A stretch of 64,000 nucleotides of DNA from Labedaea rhizosphaerae (lineage in GTDB: Bacteria; Actinomycetota; Actinomycetes; Mycobacteriales; Pseudonocardiaceae): contig NZ_SNXZ01000001.1 of NCBI RefSeq assembly GCF_004362825.1, positions 372,001-436,000 on the forward strand, written 5' to 3'. A program made the position numbers and the translations under genes. Under the pieces are notes generated by a model, which was not told where the DNA came from, searched no databases, and worked only from the letters and a program-made list of their open reading frames with translations. Below, piece after piece: positions 18,720-26,797 of the stretch. Each line of letters starts with the position of its first letter. Positions within the stretch are counted from its first letter, which is position 1.

Positions 18720-20210
18720 ATGGACCAGACACATGCATTGCACGACCGGTTCCTGCGTGGCCTCGCCAAATCCCCGGGCGGCGTTGCCATCCGCGCCGCC
18801 AACGGGGAGCTGACGTACCAAGAACTGCACGAGCTGGCGCTGTCCTGGGCCGGCTCCGTGCTCGCCGGCGCCGGATCACCGAAGGCCGTCGGGGTGCTGG
18901 CGGGGAAGTCCAAGGAGGCGTACGCGGGCATCCTCGCCGGGCTCTACACCGGGATCACGATGGTGCCGCTGCAGCCGGCGTTCCCGGCCGCGCGCACCAA
19001 GCAGATGATCGAGGCCGCCGGTGTCGAGGCGTTGATCGCGGACCCCGCATCCGCCTCGGCACTGGACCAGCTGCGCGCGGAAGGCGTCGACCTCCCGGCC
19101 TTCTTCCCCGACGCCACGGACACGGCGCACCGCTTGCCGAGACCGAGAGCGGTGGCCCCGGACGACGTCGCCTACATCCTCTTCACGTCGGGATCGACCG
19201 GGAAGCCCAAGGGTGTCCCGGTCATCCACGCGAACACCGACCACTACTTCCGGCTGCTGGACGAGCGCTACGACTTCGGCCCGGAGGACGCGTTCTCGCA
19301 GTTCTTCGACCTGAACTTCGACTGCGCCATGTTCGACTTGTTCTGCGCGTGGGGCTGCGGCGGCACGCTGGTGTCGATCACGACCCAGGCCGTGCGCGAC
19401 CTGCCCGCGTTCGTGCGGGACAACGGCATCACGGTGTGGTTCTCCACGCCGAGCGCGATCTCGCTGGTGCGCAGGCTGGGCGGGCTGCACGACCTCGACG
19501 GGCTGCGCTGGAGCTTCTTCGCCGGTGAGGCGATCACCTGCCAGGACGCCGCCGACTGGGCCGCGGCCGCACCGGGTTCGCAGGTCGAGAACATCTACGG
19601 CCCGACCGAGCTGACCATCACGGTCTCCAGACACGTCTGGACCGACGACTCCGCGCGCATCGCCGTGGCCGGCGTCGTGCCGATCGGGCTGGTGCACGAG
19701 GGCCACGAGTGGTTCCTGCGCGACGCCGACGGCAACGCCGACGTCACCGAGGGCGAGCTCTGCATCGCCGGCCCGCAGCTGACCGCAGGCTACTTGGAGC
19801 CGGCGCAGGACGAGGGCCGGTTCCTCGAACGCGACGGCCTGCGGTTCTACCGCACGGGCGACCGCGTGCGCCGTGCCGACACCGGCGACCTGTTGTACCT
19901 GGGCCGGCTGGACAACCAGGTGCAGGTCCACGGGATCCGGATCGAGCTGGCCGAGGTCGACCAGGCGCTGCGTGACTGCGAGGGCGTCGAGGACGCCGTC
20001 ACCGTCGCCTTCCCGGTCGACGACAGCGTCGAGCTGGCCGCGTTCTACACGGGGACCAAGGTTTCGCCCGGTCTTCTCGCGCGCGCCCTGAGCCGAACCT
20101 TGCCGCAGGCAGTGCTGCCCAAGCGGTTCACGCACCTGCAGGAGTTCCCGCTGAACTCCAACCGCAAGATCGACCGGACGGTGTTGACCCGATGGGCTCT
20201 CGATCGCTAA
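18720..20210 (+). CDS. ATP-dependent amino-acid ligase capping the beta-amino starter (VinM-like)
   Basis: A 496-residue stand-alone adenylation enzyme. Core motifs are present in order: TSGSTGKPKG near residue 155, FDLNFDCAMFDLF (the Asp that binds an alpha-amino group), NIYGPTELTI, YRTGDRV, GRLDNQVQVHGIRIE and the catalytic Lys in NSNRKIDR near the C-terminus. It lies next to the discrete ACP. In vicenistatin, VinM adenylates L-alanine and attaches it to the amine of 3-aminoisobutyryl-VinL, protecting the amine during chain growth. The pairing with an ACP and the existence of a second, different ligase next to the decarboxylase argue that this is the capping enzyme. The amino acid it selects cannot be read with certainty; alanine is the expectation. 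Confidence 0.85.
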   Translation: MDQTHALHDRFLRGLAKSPGGVAIRAANGELTYQELHELALSWAGSVLAGAGSPKAVGVLAGKSKEAYAGILAGLYTGITMVPLQPAFPAARTKQMIEAAGVEALIADPASASALDQLRAEGVDLPAFFPDATDTAHRLPRPRAVAPDDVAYILFTSGSTGKPKGVPVIHANTDHYFRLLDERYDFGPEDAFSQFFDLNFDCAMFDLFCAWGCGGTLVSITTQAVRDLPAFVRDNGITVWFSTPSAISLVRRLGGLHDLDGLRWSFFAGEAITCQDAADWAAAAPGSQVENIYGPTELTITVSRHVWTDDSARIAVAGVVPIGLVHEGHEWFLRDADGNADVTEGELCIAGPQLTAGYLEPAQDEGRFLERDGLRFYRTGDRVRRADTGDLLYLGRLDNQVQVHGIRIELAEVDQALRDCEGVEDAVTVAFPVDDSVELAAFYTGTKVSPGLLARALSRTLPQAVLPKRFTHLQEFPLNSNRKIDRTVLTRWALDR

Positions 20211-20356
20211 GCGGTGCGCTTGCGAGCTGGGCGTTGCCGTCCGACGGCCGCCGGGCTCCACCCTGCCTCGAGCGGCGCTCAAGCGAACTGCGAGTTGACC
20301 ACGACCCGTAACCCGCAGCCTTGAGTAGTGGGCCGAACACACCAGGTCGTTCCCCA

Positions 20357-20409
20357 TGTACGTGACACGCAAATGTGTACGTGATACGCTCTGCGTGTCG
20401 GATACGCAC
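20357..20409. promoter_or_regulatory. Candidate TetR operator in front of the MFS exporter
   Basis: TGTACGTGACACGC (20357-20370) recurs as TGTACGTGATACGC (20376-20389), 19 bp apart. GATACGC and GCGTGTC (20383-20399) form an inverted repeat with one mismatch, followed by GATACGCAC (20401-20409). The region ends 19 bp before the exporter ATG. Related GATGCGT/ACGCATC repeats lie at the tetR promoter (23913-24005), so one repressor may bind both. Confidence 0.55.
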
Positions 20410-20428
20410 GAGAGGACCCACAGTCGCC

Positions 20429-22060
20429 ATGACGGACAACAAGCCCCAAGCTGGCATCAAGGAGTGGCTCGGCCTTGTGGTGATCGTCCTGGTCACCTTC
20501 CTGATCGCCATCGACATCTCGGTGCTGGGCTTCGCGATGCCTCCGATCAGTGAGGCGCTGAAGCCAAGCGCTACCCAACTGCTCTGGATCATGGACATCT
20601 ACAGCTTCGTGCTGGCCGGGATGCTGGTCACCATGGGCTGGATCGCCGACCGTGTCGGCCGGCGCAAGATGCTCATCTTCGGTGCGGTCGTGTTCGGTAT
20701 CGCCTCGGCCATCGGTGCGTTCGCCAAGGACCCCGAGACGCTGATCGGCGCGCGTGCGCTGCTCGGCTTCGGTGCGGCAACGCTGACCCCGACCTCACTC
20801 GCGCTGATCCGCAACATGTTCCACGACTCGAAGCAGCGCAAGACCGCCATCGCCGCGTGGAGCGGCACCCTGTCCACCGGTGCCGCCATCGGCCCCGTGG
20901 TCGGCGGCCTGATGCTGAACAACTTCTGGTGGGGATCGGTGTTCCTGATCAACGCCCCGGTGATGGTGCTGGTGCTGATCCTCGCGCCGATCCTGCTGCC
21001 GGAATACCGTGACCCGAACCGCGGCAAGATGGACCTGATCGGTTCGATCCTGTCGCTGGCCGCGATCCTGCCGCTCATCTACGGCCTGAAGGAACTCGCG
21101 GTCAACGGTTACTCCAACGAGCGCATGGTCTACGTGGGTGTCGGCGTCGTGTTCCTTGCGGCGTTCATCCAGCGCCAGCGCACCGCGGCCAACCCGCTGA
21201 TCGACATCAAGCTGTTCCGCAGCGGTGGTTTCAGCGGCTCCATCCTCACGAACATGACGGTGATGCTCGCGTTCATGGGCATCGGCATCCTGACCAACCA
21301 GTACCTGCAGGTCGTGCTCGACATGAGCCCGTTCAAGGCGTCGCTGTGGTCGCTGGGTGCCATGCCCGCGATCGGCATCGGCATCGCGTTGACGACGGTC
21401 TTCGCCCGCAAGGTCAAGCCGAAGTACCTGATCGGCGCGGGCATGACGGTGATGGCCATCGGTTTCGGTGTGCTGAGCCAGCTCAAGGTCGGGTCCAATG
21501 TGGTCTTCGTGATCGTCGGCGTCGGCCTGATGGCCGCCGGAATGATCGCCTCGAAGACGGTCACGGCGGAGATCGTGGTCACCTCCGCTCCCCCGGAGCG
21601 CGCCGGTGCCTCGGCCGCGATGTCGGAGACCTTCACGGAGTTCGGCAGTGCCATGGGCTTCGCGTTGATCGGCAGCATCGGGTCGGCGGTCTTCCACCAC
21701 CAGATGCTGAACGTCCACCCGGCCGGGCTGACCGGTCCGGCCCTGGACGCCGCGCAGAACACCGTTGGTGCCGCTGCCCAGATCGCCGGCCAGCTCCCGC
21801 CGGCGTCCGGTCAGCAGCTGATCAACGCCAGCAAGGAAGCCTTCACCCACGGTCTGCAGGTCGCCGCCCTGGCCGGCGCGATCGGCATGGTCGTGGTGGC
21901 CCTGATCGTCGGGGCCCTGCTCCGCAAGGTGCCGATCGAGGCCGCATTGCCCCGCGAGGAGGCGGACGACGACATCGTCGACGCCACGATTCCCGAGCAG
22001 GGCAAGGCAAAGGCTGCGCAGACCGAAGGCGAGGAGCCGGTCGCGGTCCCCGCTGGTTGA
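20429..22060 (+). CDS. MFS drug exporter, DHA2 (14-TM) family
   Basis: A 543-residue membrane transporter with about 14 hydrophobic helices. It shows DHA2 features: an acidic residue in TM1 (FLIAIDISVLGFAMPP), the loop motif DRVGRRK after TM2, and a motif C-like segment in TM5 (LSTGAAIGPVVGGLML). I chose the ATG at 20429 because AGAGGA lies about 12 bp upstream; the open frame extends further up through operator-like repeats. It probably exports the macrolactam or confers self-resistance using the proton gradient. The promoter holds repeats resembling those at tetR, so it is likely induced through that repressor. The stop codon overlaps a 15-bp repeat shared with PKS genes, and a terminator follows. 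Confidence 0.92.
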   Translation: MTDNKPQAGIKEWLGLVVIVLVTFLIAIDISVLGFAMPPISEALKPSATQLLWIMDIYSFVLAGMLVTMGWIADRVGRRKMLIFGAVVFGIASAIGAFAKDPETLIGARALLGFGAATLTPTSLALIRNMFHDSKQRKTAIAAWSGTLSTGAAIGPVVGGLMLNNFWWGSVFLINAPVMVLVLILAPILLPEYRDPNRGKMDLIGSILSLAAILPLIYGLKELAVNGYSNERMVYVGVGVVFLAAFIQRQRTAANPLIDIKLFRSGGFSGSILTNMTVMLAFMGIGILTNQYLQVVLDMSPFKASLWSLGAMPAIGIGIALTTVFARKVKPKYLIGAGMTVMAIGFGVLSQLKVGSNVVFVIVGVGLMAAGMIASKTVTAEIVVTSAPPERAGASAAMSETFTEFGSAMGFALIGSIGSAVFHHQMLNVHPAGLTGPALDAAQNTVGAAAQIAGQLPPASGQQLINASKEAFTHGLQVAALAGAIGMVVVALIVGALLRKVPIEAALPREEADDDIVDATIPEQGKAKAAQTEGEEPVAVPAG

Positions 22061-22070
22061 TTGAGTTAAC
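22056..22070. repeat. 15-bp repeat, GTTGATTGAGTTAAC, at the MFS stop
   Basis: Identical to 7040-7054 but here it contains the stop codon of the MFS gene and lies mostly outside coding DNA. Confidence 0.75.
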
Positions 22071-22079
22071 ACGCACGAG

Positions 22080-22118
22080 AAGAACGCCCGTCAGGCACCC
22101 AGCCTGGCGGGCGTTCTT
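22080..22118. terminator. Bidirectional terminator between MFS and methyltransferase genes
   Basis: AAGAACGCCCG (22080-22090) pairs with CGGGCGTTCTT (22108-22118), with further pairing (CAGGC/GCCTG) toward the loop, followed by T-rich bases. It sits between two convergent stop codons and can serve both transcripts. Confidence 0.85.
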
Positions 22119-22119
22119 G

Positions 22120-23124
22120 TTATGCCTGACCGTCGACGCGGAACTCGATCAGACACCGCTGGTCGGTCAGATCCACAACGGACTCCAGCACCAGACCGTG
22201 ATCCGCGCCGAGCGCCTGGAACTCCGCCACGGTCCGCTCCCGGCCACCGAAGATCACCAGCATCGACAGGTCCATGTCGGTGGCGGCTCGTCGCCCGCCG
22301 ATCCCTTCGACCACAAGGATCCGCCCACCGACGGGAGCGGCCTCGATACAGCGGGCCAGGATCCGGTGCGCGTTGAAGTCGTCCCAGTCGTGGATGATGT
22401 CGACCAGCAAACAGGCATCGAATCCCACGGGAAGCGGGTCGAAGAAGCTCTGCGCCGTCACCTCGGCCCGATCCGCGACACCGCGAGCGCGAAACGTCTC
22501 GAGCGCTTCCTCGGCGGTCGGTGAGAGGTCGAGGAGGTTCCCCCGCATCTCGGGATTCACCGAAAGGATCGCCGACAGCAGATCTCCGCGCCCACCGCCG
22601 ACATCGAGGATCGACGAGAACTGCGACCAGTCGTAGCTCAACAGGATCTGCGGCACCTGACCCTGGAAACGCAGCACCATCTGCCGGTCGAAGGACTCGC
22701 GCAACGACGGGTCCGCCGCGAGGTCGGCCCAGAAGTCCTGACCGTACCGCCGCGGATAAGCCGCCTCCCCGGTGGCGACGCTGTGCGCGAGTTCCACGAA
22801 GGCCAGCTCGGCCCGGCCGGCCGAGGAATCCAGGCGCAGCAACACCTCCGTGAACGGATCGCGCAGGTTCGCCCCGAACGGCGTCAGCCGGAACCCGTCA
22901 TCCAGCCGCTCGACGACGCCGAGGGTCGACAGGTGGTTGAGCAACAGTTCCAGCGGCACCGACGAGACCTTCAGCTCGGCCGCCAGCTCCTCGACCGGAA
23001 CCGAAACCCCGGACAGGCGCGACGGCAACCCGAGGGTCACCGCGACGCGAAGCGCCATGGGAGTCGCAAGCCCGGCCATCCGTCGCAGCGCGGCCGCACC
23101 GTCATCGCCCACAAGGGATCCCAC
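22120..23124 (-). CDS. SAM-dependent O-methyltransferase (plant-type/DnrK-like fold)
   Basis: A 334-residue enzyme with an N-terminal winged-helix dimerisation part (about 1-100) and a C-terminal Rossmann methyltransferase domain with the SAM motif ILDVGGGRGDLL near residue 170 and DIIHDWDD near 245. These are hallmarks of the methyltransf_2 family of small-molecule O-methyltransferases in aromatic polyketide and other secondary pathways. It starts at a GTG only 6 bp after the tetR stop, so the two are one operon; the ribosome site is weak and a GTG at 23112 is an alternative. It could methylate a hydroxyl of the polyketide or an unrelated compound; the sequence does not say which. Confidence 0.85.
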   Translation of the reverse strand: MGSLVGDDGAAALRRMAGLATPMALRVAVTLGLPSRLSGVSVPVEELAAELKVSSVPLELLLNHLSTLGVVERLDDGFRLTPFGANLRDPFTEVLLRLDSSAGRAELAFVELAHSVATGEAAYPRRYGQDFWADLAADPSLRESFDRQMVLRFQGQVPQILLSYDWSQFSSILDVGGGRGDLLSAILSVNPEMRGNLLDLSPTAEEALETFRARGVADRAEVTAQSFFDPLPVGFDACLLVDIIHDWDDFNAHRILARCIEAAPVGGRILVVEGIGGRRAATDMDLSMLVIFGGRERTVAEFQALGADHGLVLESVVDLTDQRCLIEFRVDGQA

Positions 23125-23130
23125 AAGAGA

Positions 23131-23880
23131 TCACTGTGTCACACGTGACCGCACCAGGGCGTCGATCCCGTCCAGCACCCGCTCCAACCCGAACCCGAAG
23201 TCGTCCTTCGGTTCGTCGAACGTGTGCGCCTCGATCAGTTCCGACAACGCCGGGAACGCGTCGCGGGCAACGATGTTGGCCAGCATCTTCCCGTAGGAGG
23301 CCATCAGGTCGGCGTCGGCGGCATCCTCGCCGTCCACGGCCGGCGAGCTGCCGAACAACTGCGCGTTGGTCCGGACGTACCCGATCATCAACAGCATCAC
23401 GGACAGCTTCTCGTCCGGGCGCAGCCCCGTGCCGCCGAGCGTGCGCAGCCCGCATTCCAGCCAGCTGAGCTGCCCCGGCTCGAGCGGCGGTCCGGCCACG
23501 GTGATCTGCAGCATCCACGGGTGCGCGCGGAAGACCTCCAGGAAGGCGCGCGCCCACTTCTCCAGCCCGGCGCGCCACTCGTCGCCCGTCTCGGTCAGCA
23601 CCGGCGGCGTCCCGTAGGCCACGTCCACCATGAGCATCTGCAGCTCGTCCTTGCTGGACACGTGGCGGTACAACGACATCGTGGCGAAGTCGAGGCGCTT
23701 CGCGACCCTGGCCATGGAAAGCGACGCCAGCCCGTCCTCATCGGCCGACGCGATGGCCGCGGCCACGATCCGCTCGACCGACAGCCCCTCCCGGGGCCCG
23801 CGCTGCGCCTTCTCGCGGAGGTCCCACAGCACCTCGAGGCCGTGCGGCAGGTCCCCGCCCCTGTGCTCGCTGGTGGTCAT
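23131..23880 (-). CDS. TetR-family repressor
   Basis: A 249-residue regulator. Residues about 35-85 form the TetR helix-turn-helix (IVAAAIASADEDGLASLSMARVAKRL ... SLYRHVSSKDELQMLMVD, given here in parts); the C-terminal half has the mostly helical ligand domain of the TetR_C type common in antibiotic exporter repressors. It is followed at 6 bp by the O-methyltransferase gene and is divergent from the PqqD-like gene. Inverted repeats in the intervening 171 bp, and similar ones in front of the MFS gene, suggest it controls itself, the methyltransferase, the PqqD-like protein and the exporter. The inducer is unknown, perhaps the macrolactam or an intermediate. Confidence 0.9.
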   Translation of the reverse strand: MTTSEHRGGDLPHGLEVLWDLREKAQRGPREGLSVERIVAAAIASADEDGLASLSMARVAKRLDFATMSLYRHVSSKDELQMLMVDVAYGTPPVLTETGDEWRAGLEKWARAFLEVFRAHPWMLQITVAGPPLEPGQLSWLECGLRTLGGTGLRPDEKLSVMLLMIGYVRTNAQLFGSSPAVDGEDAADADLMASYGKMLANIVARDAFPALSELIEAHTFDEPKDDFGFGLERVLDGIDALVRSRVTQ

Positions 23881-23912
23881 TCAAAGCCCGCTTCCGGTGG
23901 GTATCGGATCGA

Positions 23913-24005
23913 GCGTACGCCACACGCATCCCCGAATCCCGTGACCTGATCACGAGCCCGCTCAAGGGATGCGTATGTCGCACGCATCGTGTATGCTATA
24001 CGCAC
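23913..24005. promoter_or_regulatory. Candidate TetR operators in the tetR / PqqD-like divergent promoter
   Basis: A perfect inverted repeat GATGCGT-(7 nt)-ACGCATC spans 23968-23988. It is followed by an imperfect palindrome GTGTATGCTATACGCAC at 23989-24005. A further half-site pair (GCGTACGC and CACACGCATC) lies at 23913-23930, nearer the tetR start. The repeated GYATCGC-like half-sites match those before the MFS gene only approximately. Confidence 0.6.
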
Positions 24006-24051
24006 AGGGGTTGAGGGGTACACCTCGACCACGGCGGAAGGGAGGCGATCC

Positions 24052-24444
24052 ATGACCGCGCACAGCACGTCCAGCGGTGTGGAGCTGCCGCTGGTCGCAC
24101 TCGTCAAAGCCGACCACGGCCACTGGCGGACGACCAGCTCGGGCACGCTGCGCCTCATCATCAACGCGGGCGCCGCACCGGTCCGGCCGGCTCCCGGGGT
24201 CCGGGACACCTTGCTCGACAACGGCTACCTGGAGCTGGTCTCCGACGAGACCGGCCGCCGCTACTTCTGCCACCCCATAGGGGCGGCCATGTGGATCTCC
24301 CTGCGCGATCACGACGGCCAGCTCGACCGCGCCGCGCAGCACCTCGCCGAGGCGTGGGAGGCCGACGAGAAGGCCGTCCGGGCCGACATGGGCCTCTGGG
24401 TCGACGAGCTCTGCGACGCCGGTCTGCTGCGCCTGGAACGGTGA
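24052..24444 (+). CDS. PqqD-like small protein (orphan RRE-fold candidate)
   Basis: A 130-residue protein starting at an ATG with a strong GGAGG box 8 bp upstream. The C-terminal 80 residues follow the PqqD pattern: GRRYFCHPIGAAMWISL (the strand-helix start ending in Gly-Ala-Ala-x-Trp), a helix with acidic residues, then ADMGLWVDELCDAGLL. PqqD proteins and RiPP recognition elements bind leader peptides and present them to modifying enzymes. No radical-SAM enzyme, ATP-grasp, cyclodehydratase or precursor peptide is seen nearby, so this is an orphan. It is divergent from tetR and its promoter contains the same operators. Similarity is by eye only; a winged-helix protein of other function remains possible. 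Confidence 0.6.
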   Translation: MTAHSTSSGVELPLVALVKADHGHWRTTSSGTLRLIINAGAAPVRPAPGVRDTLLDNGYLELVSDETGRRYFCHPIGAAMWISLRDHDGQLDRAAQHLAEAWEADEKAVRADMGLWVDELCDAGLLRLER

Positions 24445-24456
24445 CTCTCTGACCAC

Positions 24457-24487
24457 GAACGCCCGGCCGCGGACAGGCCGGGCGTTC
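24457..24487 (+). terminator. Rho-independent-type terminator after the PqqD-like gene
   Basis: GAACGCCCGGCC (24457-24468) pairs perfectly with GGCCGGGCGTTC (24476-24487) around a 7-nt loop, 13 bp after the stop codon. The T-run is short, as is usual in high-GC actinobacteria. Confidence 0.8.
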
Positions 24488-24696
24488 GCCGTTTCCGCCT
24501 GCCCTGACCAGCCAGGCAACGTGCTGTCCATGCCACGTGCCCGAACGACACCAAGCCGGGTCGTCGACCGCGAGAAATTCACTCACAAGTCACTTGAGAC
24601 GTGAAATGTGCCGTCGTGGCCCCCCTCTTCTGCGGCCGACACTGCGCTTCGTGGACCTGCCAGGGTCCTCATCGCATTTGCGAGAAGGGAGAGTCC

Positions 24697-26739
24697 TTGA
24701 CATTCAAGATCAGTCGGGCTCTTGCGCTGGTTTCGTCCGGAGCCGTCATGGCGACGGGCTTGGTCTGCCTTGGCTCAGCTCAAGCCGCTGCGGCAGGCCC
24801 AAAGGATTACAAGATAGATATTGTCGGTGACTCCTACTCCGCTGGTGAGGGGATGCGGGGCACTTATTTCGATGCCCACGACCCCCGGCACCGGTCGCCC
24901 GACGCGGCCGGCGCGCAGGCGATGCAGAAGGTCGAGGACGCCAACCCGAGCGTGACCATCCATGGCGCCATGGGTGCTTCCTCGGGCGCGGTGACCAAGG
25001 ATTTCTTCACGCCTCAGCAACCTGAGTCGGCCGGAAGTCCTCAGGTCAACAATCCGCAGCGGGATCTGGTCCGGCCGGACGCGGATGCCGTGATCGTCGG
25101 TTTCGGCGGCAACGACGCGCATTTCGCCGAGGTCCTGTTCGATGCCATCACCTCGGGCAGCGGCAAGGCCTTCACCAAGGTGCTCCAAGATCTCCAGCCG
25201 ATGCTCGACTCGCAGTTGAGCGCCGACGAATACCGCAGTCAGGCGGCGAATTCGGCCCCGGGCCAGGCGCCGACGGTGATCGCGCGGCTTCTGCAGGTCT
25301 ACCAGGCCGTGCACGAGCGTGCACCGCACGCCAAGCTGGTGGTGCCGAACTATCCACTGGCCATCGACCCGAAGGTCAAGACGCCGTACTACAGCGGTTT
25401 CAGCAAGGATGAGTTGCAGCGCATCCAGGCGTTCGGCAAGCAGCTCAACGCCGCGATCGCCAAGGCGGTCGAGGTGTGCGGTTGTGCCGAACTGGCCGAC
25501 GTTTCCCAGTCGATGACCGGGCGCGAGGTGTACACCGACAACCCCGGGCTCACCGACACGGGTGTGGCCTTCACCGGCGGCGTTGGCAAATGGGCGTCGC
25601 ACGAGCCGTTCCACCCGAATGCCCGCGGTGGCGCGTTGATGTCCAACGCCATCGCCAAGGCGCTGGCCAAGGCGCTGGGACTGAAGTCGCCGGCACCGAC
25701 CGGGGACCGGCTGACGCCGTTCTCCAAGCTGCAGCAGTTGGTGCCGGACGTCAATGGTGACGGCATTGACGACCGCGCCGCCCAAGGTCCCAGGAAACAC
25801 AAGAAGGCCATGCCCAAGCACCCCCGGCCGGCCGTTGTCGACGAGCACCACAGTGATGGGACGAACTCGACGCCGGCGTCCGGCTTGGCTCTGGGCAAGG
25901 ACAAGAGCAAGGGCTTGATCCCGCGCAGTGGGTTGATTCCGAACAACGGGGTGACCCCGGGCAAGGGTTCGACTCCAGGCAAGGAATCGACCCCGAGTAA
26001 GAGATCGACCCCCAGCAAGGGCTCAACCCCCGGCAACGGTTCGACCCCCGGCAAGGGATCGACACCGGCCAAGGGATCGAGCGGCACTGGTGCGGGTTCG
26101 GCACCGGCGACAGGTTCGACTCCGCCGGCGGATTCGGGTTCAGGTTCCACCTCGGACCGGGGTGCGAGCGCGGGTCCGGCGCCCGATGCGGGAACCGCAC
26201 CGCCGAGCCGGGCCGACGCCTCTGGTGCGGACTCCGGCTCGGGCAACGTGCCGGGGACCAAGGCCGACGCTGTTCCGGCAGTCGGAGCGAGCACTGACAC
26301 CGCCGCCGGCAACAGCCGCTTGGCGGCCACGGGCGGTGGCGCACAAGCGCCGGCGCCGGCACCCCAGCCCGGACCCGTCATGGATCCGATGCTGGGTCTG
26401 GCCCCGGGCATGCTGGCAAGCGGTACGAACATGTTCGCGCCGATGAACCCGCCTGCGCCCCAAGGGCCGGCCCCGGGCGCCTGGAGCGCCCCCGGCGGGC
26501 CGGGCGACACGAGTTCGCTCAATATCGGCGCAGGCAACACCGGCAGTTCCGGTCTCGGCGGTGGCCTCAGCACCGTCAACCCCGGTGCTTACGGCGGTGG
26601 CTTCGGTTCGGGCAACACCGGTGGTTCGGGCCTCGGCAGTACCGGCGGTTCGGGTCTCGGTAGCAGCCCCGGCGGTTCGGGCATCGGGGTCAGCCCCGGT
26701 GGCACCGAGAGTTCCGGCGTCGGTTGCACCTGCTCGTAG
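24697..26739 (+). CDS. Secreted SGNH/GDSL-type hydrolase with repetitive C-terminus
   Basis: A 680-residue exported protein. I start it at the TTG at 24697, which has GGGAG 7 bp upstream and gives a clean signal peptide (basic KISR, hydrophobic core, AxA site near residue 28). The catalytic domain (about 30-340) shows the SGNH blocks: GDSYSAGEG with the nucleophile Ser, a GGND block (VGFGGNDAHF) and a late His in EPFHPNARGG. These enzymes are esterases or lipases. Residues about 425-480 are hexapeptide repeats of the type STPGKG, followed by a Pro/Ala/Ser-rich part and a tail of Gly-Ser repeats ending CTCS. The tail suggests a wall-spanning or surface role. It is flanked by its own terminators and is not obviously part of the macrolactam pathway. 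Confidence 0.85.
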   Translation: MTFKISRALALVSSGAVMATGLVCLGSAQAAAAGPKDYKIDIVGDSYSAGEGMRGTYFDAHDPRHRSPDAAGAQAMQKVEDANPSVTIHGAMGASSGAVTKDFFTPQQPESAGSPQVNNPQRDLVRPDADAVIVGFGGNDAHFAEVLFDAITSGSGKAFTKVLQDLQPMLDSQLSADEYRSQAANSAPGQAPTVIARLLQVYQAVHERAPHAKLVVPNYPLAIDPKVKTPYYSGFSKDELQRIQAFGKQLNAAIAKAVEVCGCAELADVSQSMTGREVYTDNPGLTDTGVAFTGGVGKWASHEPFHPNARGGALMSNAIAKALAKALGLKSPAPTGDRLTPFSKLQQLVPDVNGDGIDDRAAQGPRKHKKAMPKHPRPAVVDEHHSDGTNSTPASGLALGKDKSKGLIPRSGLIPNNGVTPGKGSTPGKESTPSKRSTPSKGSTPGNGSTPGKGSTPAKGSSGTGAGSAPATGSTPPADSGSGSTSDRGASAGPAPDAGTAPPSRADASGADSGSGNVPGTKADAVPAVGASTDTAAGNSRLAATGGGAQAPAPAPQPGPVMDPMLGLAPGMLASGTNMFAPMNPPAPQGPAPGAWSAPGGPGDTSSLNIGAGNTGSSGLGGGLSTVNPGAYGGGFGSGNTGGSGLGSTGGSGLGSSPGGSGIGVSPGGTESSGVGCTCS

Positions 26740-26757
26740 GCTTCGGCCGCACACGAC

Positions 26758-26790
26758 TCGGCCCGGTCACCCTGGGGTGGCCGGGCCGAA
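26758..26790 (+). terminator. Terminator after the SGNH hydrolase gene
   Basis: TCGGCCCGG pairs with CCGGGCCGA, and the stem continues with CACC/GGTG, around a short loop. It starts 19 bp after the stop and ends 8 bp before the aldo/keto reductase ATG. Confidence 0.7.
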
Positions 26791-26797
26791 TTCTGCT

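Noticed and set aside
24052-24444. A RiPP gene cluster suggested by the PqqD-like protein
   Set aside because: No radical-SAM, ATP-grasp, cyclodehydratase, lanthionine or protease gene and no plausible precursor peptide is seen within the window.
24601-24696. GTG at 24601 as the start of the SGNH hydrolase
   Set aside because: It would put 32 Cys-rich residues in front of a clear signal peptide; the TTG at 24697 has a ribosome site and gives a proper signal peptide.
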